Source of the DNA: Oscillospiraceae bacterium
GTDB taxonomy: Bacteria; Bacillota; Clostridia; Oscillospirales; Acutalibacteraceae
Direction: 5' to 3'
DNA length: 47,643 nt
Assembly: GCA_015065865.1 (NCBI GenBank)
Contig: SVPM01000009.1
Coordinates: forward strand, 1 to 47,643
Notes under the pieces: generated by a model
What the model was told of the DNA's origin: nothing
What the model saw: the letters and a program-made list of their open reading frames with translations, nothing else
Databases searched by the model: none
Part shown: positions 1-7,156 of the stretch, piece by piece
Layout: every line of letters begins with the position of its first letter
Position numbering within the stretch: position 1 is the first letter of the stretch
Translations under genes and position numbers: made by a program

Positions 1-863
1 AGTTGCACATTCGCCGCGGTGAACGGGTGTTTTTGATCGGGCCGAACGGATGCGGCAAAACAACCCTTTTGAAGATCTTGGCGAATCGGCTGACACCGCG
101 TAGCGGGTATGCGCTGGCGGGTGCTAAGGTGCGTATCGGGTATTACGACCAGACGCAGGCCGGTTTGGATGACAGCAAAATGGTGATCGACGAGATATGG
201 GACAGTTATCCGCGTTTGTCGCAAACCGAAGTGCGTAACGCACTGGCGGCGTTTTTGTTCCGCGGTGAGGACGTGTTTGCCGAGGTTGGTAAACTGTCGG
301 GCGGTGAGCGCGCGCGTATTTTGCTGCTCAAATTGATGTTGGCACGGGATAATTTTCTGTTGTTGGACGAACCGACGAACCATTTGGATATCACCTCCTG
401 CGAGGCGCTGGAAGAGGCACTTTCGGGATATGACGGTACGGTGTTGATTGTGTCGCACGACCGCTATTTTATTGACCGACTGGCGACCCGCGTGGTGCGA
501 TTGACCGAAAACGGGTGCGAATCCTATGCGGGTAATTACACCTACTTTTCGGAGAAGCAGACCGCTCGTAGATCCGAAGCGGCGGCCGCGGCCCCGCCGA
601 AAGAAAATGCCTATAAACAGCGCAAAGAGGCGGCGGCCGCACGACGCAAACAGCAAACGCAATTGACACGCTGTGAGGCCGCGATCGCCGAAGCGGAAGC
701 AAAAGCGGCGGCACTGCAGGAACAAATGAACGACCCCGCCGTGGCGACCGATTACACGCGACTGGGCGAAGTGACCGCTGAATGGGAGGAAACCTGTCGC
801 CGCGTGGAAACGCTGATGGAAGAATGGGAAGTTTTGCAGTTGGCGCTGGAAGATGAGGAATAA
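1..863 (+). CDS. ABC-F family ATPase, C-terminal part (5' end outside window)
   Basis: This is the second ATP-binding half of a soluble ABC-F protein, a family that acts on the ribosome (translation factors or antibiotic-resistance proteins) and has no membrane domain. The visible part opens just before a Walker A motif (GPNGCGKTT). It then has the ABC signature LSGGERAR, a Walker B followed by the ABC-F hallmark LLLDEPTNHLD, and the switch histidine in IVSHDRYF. After the ATPase comes an Ala/Lys/Glu-rich charged tail predicted to be coiled coil, as in Uup/YfmR-type members. The reading frame is open at the window edge, so the first ABC domain and linker lie upstream. The family call is firm; which ABC-F subtype it is cannot be told from this half. 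Confidence 0.9.
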   Translation, partial: LHIRRGERVFLIGPNGCGKTTLLKILANRLTPRSGYALAGAKVRIGYYDQTQAGLDDSKMVIDEIWDSYPRLSQTEVRNALAAFLFRGEDVFAEVGKLSGGERARILLLKLMLARDNFLLLDEPTNHLDITSCEALEEALSGYDGTVLIVSHDRYFIDRLATRVVRLTENGCESYAGNYTYFSEKQTARRSEAAAAAPPKENAYKQRKEAAAARRKQQTQLTRCEAAIAEAEAKAAALQEQMNDPAVATDYTRLGEVTAEWEETCRRVETLMEEWEVLQLALEDEE

Positions 864-937
864 AATGCGAAAAGTGGTAGACAACCGCGCGAATTTGTGA
901 TAAACTGTAAGAAATTGGTACGATCGGGGGTGAGCAA

Positions 938-1459
938 ATGGAAAAGTGGGATCTGTTGGATGCACAGGGGAACGCCACAGGGCGTACCATCATCCGCGGT
1001 GAACGGTTGCAGGCAGGGCAATATCATTTGGTGGTGCACATCTGGATCGTGGACAGCCACGGCCGTTTGCTCATTCAAAAACGTTCTCCTACGTTGCGAC
1101 TGATGCCCGGTATCTGGGCGGCAACCGGCGGGTCGGCGGTGTCGGGTGAGATATCGTCGGATGCGGCGCGCCGTGAATTGGCAGAGGAGTTGGGTATTCT
1201 TACCGATCCGAATGAGATGGAATATCTCGGCCGTTTGCGCCGCCGAAATTCGCTTTGTGACCTGTGGTTGTTGCGTTCGGACGTGGCAGAGGAAACGTTA
1301 CACCTGCAAAAGGAAGAAGTTGCCCGTGCGATGTGGGTGACGTGGGACGAATTGATGGAAATGGTGCGTCAGCGCCGTTATCATAATTACGGTCGCCAGT
1401 ATTTCGCGTGGTTGCACCGTCATATTTACGGAGAGGATGGCGAACCGCGTGCAGATTGA
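938..1459 (+). CDS. NUDIX hydrolase (Idi/YfcD-like)
   Basis: This is a 173-residue NUDIX hydrolase, which would cleave a nucleoside-diphosphate-linked substrate with Mg2+ or Mn2+. The Nudix box at residues 65-87 fits the family pattern exactly: Gly, five residues, Glu, seven residues, then RELAEELGI. The N-terminus (WDLLDAQGNATGR) resembles the group related to isopentenyl-diphosphate isomerase, whose real substrates are mostly unknown. The ATG at 938 follows a GGGGGTGAG ribosome site. The 3' end overlaps the next gene by about 23 bases, which suggests co-transcription and coupled translation with the metal transporter. The substrate is not predictable from sequence. Confidence 0.85.
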   Translation: MEKWDLLDAQGNATGRTIIRGERLQAGQYHLVVHIWIVDSHGRLLIQKRSPTLRLMPGIWAATGGSAVSGEISSDAARRELAEELGILTDPNEMEYLGRLRRRNSLCDLWLLRSDVAEETLHLQKEEVARAMWVTWDELMEMVRQRRYHNYGRQYFAWLHRHIYGEDGEPRAD

Positions 1460-2615
1460 GCGGTTGTTGAATCGTTTTGTGAAAAAAGGGACATTGGGTG
1501 ACGAACAGACCGCCCGTTTCGCGTATGGTAAAGTCGCGGGATGGGTCGGTCTCGGTGCCAATGTCTTTTTGTTTTTGGTGAAGGTGTTGGCGGGTGCGCT
1601 CGCCGGCAGTGTATCTATTGTGGCGGATGCGTTTAACAACTTGTCGGATGCCGGCTCGTCGCTGGTGACGTTGGTGGGTTTTCGCCTGTCCTCCGTGCCG
1701 CCCGACCGTGAACACCCGTTCGGTCACGGGCGGATGGAGTATCTTTCCACCATGGCGGTGGCGGCCCTTATTATGGTGGCGGGAGTAGAACTTCTGAAAA
1801 CGGCGGCGGAAAAGATCTTTTCGCCGACGGTGTTGCCGTTTCAGTGGTTGCCCGTGATCATTTTGGTGTTGTCGATCATGATCAAGGGGGCGCTGGCATG
1901 GTTTTACCGCCGTGTGGACACGCTGGTGGATTCACAGACGTTGCGTGCCGCCGCAACCGACAGCCGTAACGATATTCTCTGTACGGCGGGGGTGCTTGTT
2001 TCTACCGTGGTGGGCGGTGCGGCAAATATCGCATCTGACGGATACGTGGGTGTATTGGTGGCGTTGTTCGTGTTGTGGTCGGGCTTTTCGGTGCTGCGCG
2101 AAACGGTGTCGCCTCTGCTCGGTCAGGCACCCGACCCCGTGTTGGTGCAGGGAATAAAAGATACCGTGCTTGCGTATGACGGTATCGTGGGTGTGCACGA
2201 TCTGATGGTACACAACTACGGACCCGGTCGCTTGGTGCTGTCCTTGCATGCGGAAGTGCCGTGCGAAGGGGATATGATGAAAAGTCACGACTTGATCGAC
2301 TGCATCGAACGGGATCTCGCCGAACACTTTCGTGCGGTGGTGTGTATTCATATGGACCCTGTGGATACCGCAGACGAGCGGGTGGGACGGTTGCGTATGC
2401 TGACACAAACGGTGATGGAAGATGTGGATGCCGTGCTCTCACTGCATGATTTCCGCGTGGTATTCGGTGAAACGCACACCAATTTGATCTTTGATCTGGT
2501 GGTGCCCTTTCACCACAAAACGCCTGCCGATACCGTGCGGGAGATCGAACGCCGCCTGCAGGTGATCGATCCGCGTCTGCGGGTGGTGGCAACGGTAGAG
2601 CATACCTTTGAATGA
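1437..2615 (+). CDS. Cation diffusion facilitator family transporter, possibly Mn/Fe-type
   Basis: This is a membrane metal-proton antiporter of the CDF family that exports divalent metal from the cytoplasm. The 392 residues include the TM2 metal site in ADAFNNLSDA (Asp64 and Asn68), the basic loop motif HPFGHGR near residue 93, several hydrophobic segments, and a long cytoplasmic tail after about residue 210. The TM5 site reads DSRND, i.e. Asp-x3-Asp, where zinc CDFs have His-x3-Asp. Family knowledge links Asp at this position to Mn2+ (or Fe2+) rather than Zn2+, so Mn/Fe export is the better guess. The tail is longer than in minimal CDFs of about 300 residues. The start overlaps the NUDIX gene. 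Confidence 0.88.
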   Translation: MANRVQIERLLNRFVKKGTLGDEQTARFAYGKVAGWVGLGANVFLFLVKVLAGALAGSVSIVADAFNNLSDAGSSLVTLVGFRLSSVPPDREHPFGHGRMEYLSTMAVAALIMVAGVELLKTAAEKIFSPTVLPFQWLPVIILVLSIMIKGALAWFYRRVDTLVDSQTLRAAATDSRNDILCTAGVLVSTVVGGAANIASDGYVGVLVALFVLWSGFSVLRETVSPLLGQAPDPVLVQGIKDTVLAYDGIVGVHDLMVHNYGPGRLVLSLHAEVPCEGDMMKSHDLIDCIERDLAEHFRAVVCIHMDPVDTADERVGRLRMLTQTVMEDVDAVLSLHDFRVVFGETHTNLIFDLVVPFHHKTPADTVREIERRLQVIDPRLRVVATVEHTFE

Positions 2616-2624
2616 GGTGAGTGT

Positions 2625-3515
2625 GTGGCCTATTACTTGGTATATAACGGGTTTTGGAATCCCGACGGTCTGCCCGAATCGGCCGCCGCATTGACAGCGG
2701 CCGCGGCACACGAGGGGCTGACGCTTACAGCGACACCGAATACGGCATGGATCGCGCGGTATGACGGCGCGGGCACGGCGGTTGCGGGAGAATACGGAGC
2801 GTTGACGGCGGGGGATACCGTGCTGTTTTGGGATAAAGATACGCGGCTTGCCCATGCAATGGAGGCGGTGGGCGCGCGTTTGTTTAACACGGCAACGGCG
2901 GTGGAACTGTGCGATGATAAGTTAAAGACCCACGCGGTGCTGGCAAAGGCAGGACTTCCGATGCCGCGGACACTGGCCGCTCCGATGACTTACGTGGAAA
3001 ACTCGGCGGCAGGATGTGCCGCGTTTTGGCGAGAGGCGGAAGAGAACCTCGGTTTTCCGATGGTGGTAAAAGAGTGTTTCGGTTCGCTCGGCGGGCAGGT
3101 GTATTTGGTGCACGACCGCCGTGAACTTGAAGAACTTACCCTTTCGTTGGGGGCAAAGCCGTTTTTGGTACAGCGGTTTGTTGCCTCCTCGGCGGGGAAC
3201 GATAAGCGTTTGTACGTGGTGGGAGATCGTGTGGCGGCGGCGATGCACCGCCATTCCGACAGCGATTTTCGCGCCAACATCGAAAACGGCGGCGTGGGCT
3301 TTGCCTACGCACCAACAGACGAAGAACGTGACTTGGCGCTTGCCGCTTGCTGTGCGCTGGGGCTGCATTTCGGCGGCGTGGATATCTTAGACGGTGAAGA
3401 AGGTCCGCTGTTGTGTGAGGTGAACTCCAACGCCCATATGGCAGGCATTACCGCCGCAACAGGTGTGGATGTGGCACGTGCGATCATTCACTATGTGAAG
3501 GAGAATACGCAATGA
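2625..3515 (+). CDS. ATP-grasp ligase, RimK-like
   Basis: This 296-residue cytoplasmic ATP-grasp enzyme resembles the RimK group, which joins amino acids to a carboxylate through an acyl phosphate. Recognisable parts are the central-domain entry DDKLKTHAVLAKAGLPMPRT, the ATP-binding lysine in FPMVVKECFGSLGG, the hinge FLVQRFV, the substrate arginine region KRLYVVGDRV, and the metal/phosphate motif CEVNSNAHM near the C-terminus. The start is a GTG (gtg gcc tat tac) after a GAGGTGAG site only ten bases past the CDF stop. The gene overlaps the following acetyltransferase by four bases. The acceptor substrate (protein, peptide or small molecule) is unknown. Confidence 0.82.
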   Translation: MAYYLVYNGFWNPDGLPESAAALTAAAAHEGLTLTATPNTAWIARYDGAGTAVAGEYGALTAGDTVLFWDKDTRLAHAMEAVGARLFNTATAVELCDDKLKTHAVLAKAGLPMPRTLAAPMTYVENSAAGCAAFWREAEENLGFPMVVKECFGSLGGQVYLVHDRRELEELTLSLGAKPFLVQRFVASSAGNDKRLYVVGDRVAAAMHRHSDSDFRANIENGGVGFAYAPTDEERDLALAACCALGLHFGGVDILDGEEGPLLCEVNSNAHMAGITAATGVDVARAIIHYVKENTQ

Positions 3516-3967
3516 GCGATATGTTGGTGAATTTATACGATCTTCCCAAAGCGCCCACGGTGGCAGAGGGTACGCGTATCGTGCGGGTGTTACCGCCCGA
3601 TTTCGGCAAAGTGCTCACGTTTGTAAAAACGCATTTTGACGGTGGCTGGGTGCACGAATGCGAAACGGCACTGCACCAATCTCCGCCCGCCTGCTTTGCG
3701 GCGGTGCGGGAGCACGCGGTGGTGGGATTTGCCTGCTACGATGCGACGGCGCGCGGTATGTTCGGCCCTGTGGGGGTGGATGCCGCCGTGCGCGGACAGG
3801 GTATCGGTGCGGCGCTGACTTATCGGTGTATGGAAGCGATGAAAGAAGCGGGTTACGCCTACGCGGTTATCGGTTGGTGTGACGAAAAACAAGCGTTTTA
3901 CACCCGCACGGTTGGGGCAATGCCGATTGAAAACACGGGAGATACGGTGTACAGCCGTATGATATAG
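3512..3967 (+). CDS. GNAT family N-acetyltransferase
   Basis: This 151-residue GNAT acetyltransferase would transfer an acetyl group from acetyl-CoA to an amine. The acetyl-CoA pyrophosphate loop is visible as VRGQGIGAAL after the core strand PVGVDAA, and the fold ends with the usual Tyr-containing segment (AFYTRTVGAMP). The ATG overlaps the stop of the upstream ATP-grasp gene in an ATGA arrangement, a strong sign of translational coupling and possibly of a shared pathway. The acceptor cannot be read from the sequence. Confidence 0.85.
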   Translation: MSDMLVNLYDLPKAPTVAEGTRIVRVLPPDFGKVLTFVKTHFDGGWVHECETALHQSPPACFAAVREHAVVGFACYDATARGMFGPVGVDAAVRGQGIGAALTYRCMEAMKEAGYAYAVIGWCDEKQAFYTRTVGAMPIENTGDTVYSRMI

Positions 3968-3976
3968 GAGGATAGT

Positions 3977-4411
3977 ATGAGCATCAAAGGACAAAAGGCA
4001 CGGGAACTGTTTGAACAGGGGTATAACTGTGCACAAGCGGTGGCAGGTGCGTTTGCCGATGAGATGGGATTGCCGCTCGAAACGGTGGTGCGTATGGTGT
4101 CGGGTTTCGGCGGCGGTATGGGCCGCTTGCGGGAAGTGTGCGGTGCCTTTTCGGGTGCGGTGTTCGTGATGAGCGTGCTGTACGGCTATGATGATGCGGC
4201 GGCAAATGAAGAAAAAATGCGGTTGTACGCCGACATTCAAGGGTTGGCGGCGTCGTTTCGCAAACAAAACGGGTCGCTTATTTGTCGCGAGTTGTTGGAA
4301 ACACGGGCGAGTGCGGCAACGGCAAGCGGGCATAACCCGCTTTGCGGCGATATGGTGGAAAGCGCCGCCGCGTTGACCGAAACGTTTTTGAAAGAGCATC
4401 CGCCGGGATGA
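3977..4411 (+). CDS. C_GCAxxG_C_C family redox protein
   Basis: This 144-residue protein belongs to the C_GCAxxG_C_C family, probable cytoplasmic redox proteins named after conserved cysteines. Visible are GYNCAQAV near residue 15, a glycine-rich GFGGGMGR, the family's CGAFSGAV, and later cysteines in LICRELL and NPLCGDMV. The family often sits beside reductases or transporters in anaerobes, but no biochemical role is established. Ribosome site AGGAGGATAGT precedes the ATG by a few bases. It closes the first plus-strand gene cluster, ending about 60 bases before the promoter of the structured RNA. Confidence 0.85.
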   Translation: MSIKGQKARELFEQGYNCAQAVAGAFADEMGLPLETVVRMVSGFGGGMGRLREVCGAFSGAVFVMSVLYGYDDAAANEEKMRLYADIQGLAASFRKQNGSLICRELLETRASAATASGHNPLCGDMVESAAALTETFLKEHPPG

Positions 4412-4474
4412 GTGAAAAACCTCTTACCAAAGACGGTAGTTTTCAAGTTTTTTATTTTATCGACAAAATTCTAC

Positions 4475-4503
4475 TTGATTTCTCTTTTGGGAAATGGTAC
4501 ACT
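4475..4503 (+). promoter_or_regulatory. Sigma-A type promoter for the structured RNA
   Basis: TTGATT (4475-4480), a 17-base spacer, and TACACT (4498-4503). Transcription would begin around 4509-4510, exactly at the first base of the RNA's closing stem, which supports a dedicated RNA gene. Confidence 0.75.
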
Positions 4504-4508
4504 AATCG

Positions 4509-4673
4509 TGCGACACAATCTTAATAATTCCTTTGTTCTTCCCCACAGAGCCGGTGTTTTGGAAAAAACGCCGACTCTACTTTGGCAACTCTGTGGGTTG
4601 GCGAGGGAAAGATTGTGTCGCAGCAATGGAGTCGTGCGTTTTTCGGCGCGTGGCTTCGGCTGCGCGCTTTTTT
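4509..4673 (+). ncRNA. Structured small RNA with its own promoter and terminator, family not recognised
   Basis: No protein fits this 280-base gap, but the sequence folds strikingly well. A perfect 14-bp closing stem pairs TGCGACACAATCTT (4509-4522) with 4609-4622. Inside is an asymmetric internal loop (4523-4541 against 4598-4608), then a perfect 9-bp stem, CCCACAGAG (4542-4550) with CTCTGTGGG (4589-4597). An apical hairpin follows, CGGTGTTTT-GGAA-AAAACGCCG (4552-4573), with a GGAA tetraloop. A separate terminator hairpin closes the transcript at 4646-4673. The rod with a large internal bubble recalls 6S RNA, but it is short for 6S and I cannot match conserved 6S bases. It lacks the conserved SRP-RNA core. 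It could also be a leader of the AbrB-like gene downstream. Confidence 0.65.
4646..4673 (+). terminator. Intrinsic terminator of the structured RNA
   Basis: GCGCGTGGC (4646-4654), a TTCG tetraloop, GCTGCGCGC (4659-4667), then six T. The 9-bp stem has two G-U pairs. It lies 20 bases before the AbrB-like start, so that gene may depend on read-through. Confidence 0.85.
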
Positions 4674-4692
4674 ATTTTCCAAGGGGGGTCTG

Positions 4693-4854
4693 ATGATGGA
4701 GTACGGTGTTGTGCGTAAGTTGGATAGGCTGGGACGGTTGATTGTTGCGAAAGATCTGCGAAACCTGTATAACATCCACCCCGAAACGACGGTGGTGTTG
4801 ATCCCGACTAAGGATGGTATTTTGGTGAAGCGTGTGGATGAAACGAAGAAATAA
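4693..4854 (+). CDS. Small AbrB/SpoVT-type DNA-binding protein
   Basis: This 53-residue protein is essentially one swapped-hairpin AbrB DNA-binding domain: RKLDRLGRLIVAKDLRN, then NIHPETTVVLIPTKDGILVKR. Proteins of this type dimerise and act as transition-state or antitoxin-like transcription factors. It has no extra C-terminal domain, unlike AbrB or SpoVT, so it is at the short end of the family. AAGGGGGG at 4681-4688 gives two possible starts, ATG 4693 or ATG 4696. It sits between the structured RNA and the phage-like cassette and is closed by its own terminator, so it is probably a host gene or a boundary regulator. Its targets are unknown. Confidence 0.8.
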   Translation: MMEYGVVRKLDRLGRLIVAKDLRNLYNIHPETTVVLIPTKDGILVKRVDETKK

Positions 4855-4859
4855 CAAAA

Positions 4860-4887
4860 GCCTCCCGCATTACGGGAGGCTTTTTTT
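4860..4887 (+). terminator. Intrinsic terminator after the AbrB-like gene
   Basis: GCCTCCCG, five-base loop, CGGGAGGC, then seven T. It insulates the host side from the phage-like cassette. Confidence 0.92.
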
Positions 4888-4945
4888 GCATAACAGCGGT
4901 TGGGATGGCAGAAGATGCGTTTTTCCAAATTTTTCCGTTTTCCTC

Positions 4946-4974
4946 TTGACAAACGGCAAAAATGCGGATATAAT
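4946..4974 (+). promoter_or_regulatory. Consensus sigma-A promoter of the phage-like cassette
   Basis: A perfect TTGACA (4946-4951), a 17-base spacer and a perfect TATAAT (4969-4974). Predicted transcription start is near 4981. It is the only strong promoter I see for the roughly 12-kb cassette of same-strand, mostly overlapping genes, so it must be held in check by something; the palindrome just downstream is the obvious candidate. Confidence 0.88.
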
Positions 4975-4983
4975 GAAACTGTG

Positions 4984-5003
4984 AAGAGAACAAATGTTCT
5001 CTT
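4984..5003. promoter_or_regulatory. LexA-like (SOS-box-like) palindrome at the cassette promoter
   Basis: AAGAGAAC-AAAT-GTTCTCTT is a perfect palindrome with 8-base arms. Its core GAACAAATGTTC fits the Gram-positive LexA/DinR box core GAAC-RNRY-GTTC; only the outermost C/G of the full consensus differ. It starts about three bases after the predicted transcription start, a good position for repression. Alternatively, as RNA, it forms an A/U-rich hairpin followed by TTCTTTT and might act as a weak attenuator. Confidence 0.6.
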
Positions 5004-5015
5004 TTCTTTTGCGAT

Positions 5016-5034
5016 AAATTTTGCATAGCGCAAA
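5016..5034. repeat. Repeat copy 1 of TTTGCATAGCGCAAA
   Basis: The 15-mer TTTGCATAGCGCAAA occurs at 5020-5034 and again at 5268-5282. It is an imperfect palindrome (TTTGC / GCAAA). This copy lies in the leader just before the ribosome site of the first cassette gene. Confidence 0.7.
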
Positions 5035-5052
5035 GAGGTGAGAAGGACGACG

Positions 5053-5253
5053 GTGAGAGAATTGCGCGAGGCACTGGCGTTGGCAGACGAAAGAACAGAG
5101 GTAGTGATATACGCCGATGCAGTGGGAGAGTGGGTGGATATACCGCCCTATTCCGAACGTTGTGCGGCGGTTTGCGGTTTCTTTTCCGCCGCCCGCGTAT
5201 GCATGACCGATGGGGCGGCAGTGATTATGACGGGCAGCGAAGCGGCGCTTTAA
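5053..5253 (+). CDS. Small hypothetical protein, first gene of the phage-like cassette
   Basis: This 66-residue protein is not recognised. The start chosen is GTG 5053, six bases after AGAAGG (5041-5046). An upstream in-frame GTG at 5038 abuts its possible ribosome site and is less likely. The sequence begins with a helix-forming TVREL/REALALADERTEV segment and continues with mixed beta-like stretches. It has no membrane segment and no clear DNA-binding motif. It is flanked on both sides by the 15-base TTTGCATAGCGCAAA repeat. Its place between the promoter and the small terminase gene fits an early regulator or packaging accessory protein, but that is only position. Confidence 0.6.
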   Translation: MRELREALALADERTEVVIYADAVGEWVDIPPYSERCAAVCGFFSAARVCMTDGAAVIMTGSEAAL

Positions 5254-5264
5254 TTTTTTGGCCG

Positions 5265-5286
5265 AAATTTGCATAGCGCAAAATTT
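5265..5286. repeat. Repeat copy 2 of TTTGCATAGCGCAAA, extended palindrome
   Basis: Here the shared 15-mer is flanked so that the arms become AAATTTGC and GCAAAATTT around ATAGC. It lies directly upstream of the GGAGGGG ribosome site of the small-terminase gene. Confidence 0.7.
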
Positions 5287-5299
5287 GGAGGGGTGAATA

Positions 5300-5668
5300 A
5301 TGGACAAACCGTTGGAAAAACGGCCGCTTTCCGATGTGCAAGCGGCCATCGCGCGGGCGGAGGAATATGCCGCCGCGCACAAAGTACCGTTGACGGTGGA
5401 ACGGTTGGCGGCTGAACTGGATATCGGGGTGACGGCACTCAGACGGTATTTGGATGAGGGATACCGTCCGCAGGGGCGGTCGCGCGCTGTGGTGGAGGCG
5501 GTGCGTGCGGCGGCGGGACAGGCGACCGCCAGTGTGATGGAGTATGCACTGAGCCGCGGCAGCAGTGCCAATATGCACATGATGTATCTGCGGCAATATG
5601 CAGGGTACGGAAATGAGCAGGGTGCGGCCGCCGAGCCGATTATTTTTGAGGGGGAACAGGAGATCTGA
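5300..5668 (+). CDS. Phage terminase small subunit-like DNA-packaging protein
   Basis: This 122-residue protein resembles small terminase subunits, which recognise phage DNA and feed it to the large subunit. Residues about 30-60 (TVERLAAELDIGVTALRRYLDEG) form a clear helix-turn-helix. The middle (RSRAVVEAVRAAAGQATASVMEYALSR) is helical and suits oligomerisation, and the acidic end (EPIIFEGEQEI) suits contact with the large subunit. A strong GGAGGGG site at 5287-5293 precedes the ATG. The identification rests on fold features plus the position two genes ahead of the large terminase. Confidence 0.75.
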   Translation: MDKPLEKRPLSDVQAAIARAEEYAAAHKVPLTVERLAAELDIGVTALRRYLDEGYRPQGRSRAVVEAVRAAAGQATASVMEYALSRGSSANMHMMYLRQYAGYGNEQGAAAEPIIFEGEQEI

Positions 5669-5672
5669 CGAA

Positions 5673-5843
5673 ATGGAACAGATGATAAAAGACTATCGAG
5701 AGGCACTGGCACGCCTGTATCAGCGGCGTGAGCAGTTGTGCGGTAAGATGTTGGACGAGGGGCGGCGGCTGCGGTTGCTGGATGAGGAGATCGAGGAAAC
5801 GGAGGAGGCACTGATGCAGATGCGTGCCTATTTGCCGCTGTGA
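5673..5843 (+). CDS. Small coiled-coil phage protein
   Basis: A 56-residue, strongly charged helical protein (ALARLYQRREQLCGKMLDEG, then LLDEEIEETEEALMQM) that would form a coiled coil throughout. The ATG at 5673 follows the GGGGGAACAGGAG region at the end of the small-terminase gene, and its stop overlaps the GTG of the large terminase (GTGA). Tiny helical proteins between terminase subunits are common in phages of Clostridia but have no assigned role. Confidence 0.65.
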   Translation: MEQMIKDYREALARLYQRREQLCGKMLDEGRRLRLLDEEIEETEEALMQMRAYLPL

Positions 5844-7156
5844 GGGTGTATCTGCCGGAGGTGGTGGGGCAGGGATATCGTGAGTTTTGGCGGTGCCGCA
5901 AGCGATACCGTGTGGTGAAAGGCGGAAAGGCTTCCAAAAAATCCAGCACCACGGCGCTGTGGTACATTTACCATTTGATGAAATATCCCCTTGCCAATTT
6001 GTTGGTGGTGCGGCAGGTGTATAACACCCATGCCGATTCCACCTTTGCCCAGTTGCGATGGGCGATCCGCCGTTTGGGGGTGGAAGAGCTGTGGGAGGCG
6101 GTGCGCTCACCGTTGGAATTGCGTTATAAACCGACCGGACAGCGTATTATGTTCCGCGGATTTGATGATCCGCTGAAACTGGCTTCGGTGACGGTGGAAC
6201 AAGGATACCTGTGTTGGGTGTGGATCGAGGAGGCGTTTGAGATCCCGAGTGAGTCGGATTTTGTGAAGTTTGACCTTTCGGCGCCGCGCGGGGCGGTGCC
6301 TTTGCCGTTGTTCAAACAGACCACCATCACTTTTAACCCGTGGAACGAGGGCCACTGGCTGAAAAAACGGTTTTTTGACACCCCGCAGGAGGACGTGTTT
6401 GCCATTACTACCAACTATCTTGTTAACGAATTCTTGGATGCGTGTGATCGGCAGATGTATGAGGATATGAAAGTGCGGGACCCGCGGCGATATGCGGTGG
6501 CGGGGCTTGGCGAATGGGGGGTGGCGGAGGGGCTGGTGTTTGAAAACTGGCGGGTGGAGGACTTCGATCGTGACGGGTTGATACGCGGTGAAGAGGCGTG
6601 GAAATGGCGGTGTGTGTTTGGCTTGGACTACGGGTATTCCAACGATCCGACCGCGTTTATTGCCGCGGCGGTGAACAAGGCGGATCGGCAACTGTTCATT
6701 TTTGACGAGTTCTATCAAAAAGGGATGCTGAATTCGGACATCGCACGGGAGATCGTGCGACACGGGTTTCAAAAGGAGCGCATTCGCGCCGACAGTGCCG
6801 AGCCGAAATCCAACGCGGAATTGCGGCAATACGGCATTACCCGTGTGATACCTGCCGAAAAAGGGGCGGACAGTGTGCTGAACGGCATTGCTCAGATACG
6901 CGAATACGCTATCACGGTGCATCCGCGTTGCATACATACGGCGGCGGAGCTTTCGGCATACCGCTGGGAGGTGGACCGTGTGACCGGTAACGGGAAAAAT
7001 CGCCCGTGTGACAGCGATAATCACTTGATGGATGCACTGCGTTACGCGATGGCGGACGTGCGGCATTTTCACCCGCAGGAAGAAAAGGCAGAAAGGCGGC
7101 GACCGTCGGTGTACGGCGGCGTGACCGCCCGTGATTTTAAAGGAGGTTGGACATGA
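5840..7156 (+). CDS. Phage terminase large subunit
   Basis: This 438-residue packaging motor pumps DNA into the prohead and cuts it. The ATPase half shows a Walker A variant GGKASKKSST (residues 28-37), where the usual Gly before the last Lys is Lys, a variant I recall from other PBSX/SPP1-type terminases. Walker B YLCWVWIEE follows at 123-131 with the catalytic Glu. The nuclease half has the expected acidic residues: Asp263 in FGLDYGYSNDP, Asp318 in RADSAEPK and Asp398 in DNHLMDALRY. The length is normal for the family and no active-site residue is lost, so the motor looks intact. The GTG start overlaps the preceding stop by four bases. Confidence 0.93.
   Translation: MRVYLPEVVGQGYREFWRCRKRYRVVKGGKASKKSSTTALWYIYHLMKYPLANLLVVRQVYNTHADSTFAQLRWAIRRLGVEELWEAVRSPLELRYKPTGQRIMFRGFDDPLKLASVTVEQGYLCWVWIEEAFEIPSESDFVKFDLSAPRGAVPLPLFKQTTITFNPWNEGHWLKKRFFDTPQEDVFAITTNYLVNEFLDACDRQMYEDMKVRDPRRYAVAGLGEWGVAEGLVFENWRVEDFDRDGLIRGEEAWKWRCVFGLDYGYSNDPTAFIAAAVNKADRQLFIFDEFYQKGMLNSDIAREIVRHGFQKERIRADSAEPKSNAELRQYGITRVIPAEKGADSVLNGIAQIREYAITVHPRCIHTAAELSAYRWEVDRVTGNGKNRPCDSDNHLMDALRYAMADVRHFHPQEEKAERRRPSVYGGVTARDFKGGWT

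Noticed and set aside
4509-4622. Calling the structured RNA 6S RNA or SRP RNA
   Set aside because: It is short for 6S and the conserved SRP core (GGAAGGAAGCAG-type) is absent; a GGAA loop alone is not enough.
4412-4693. A 93-codon open frame over the structured RNA region
   Set aside because: It runs through the promoter, all stems and the terminator, has no ribosome site and no protein-like composition.
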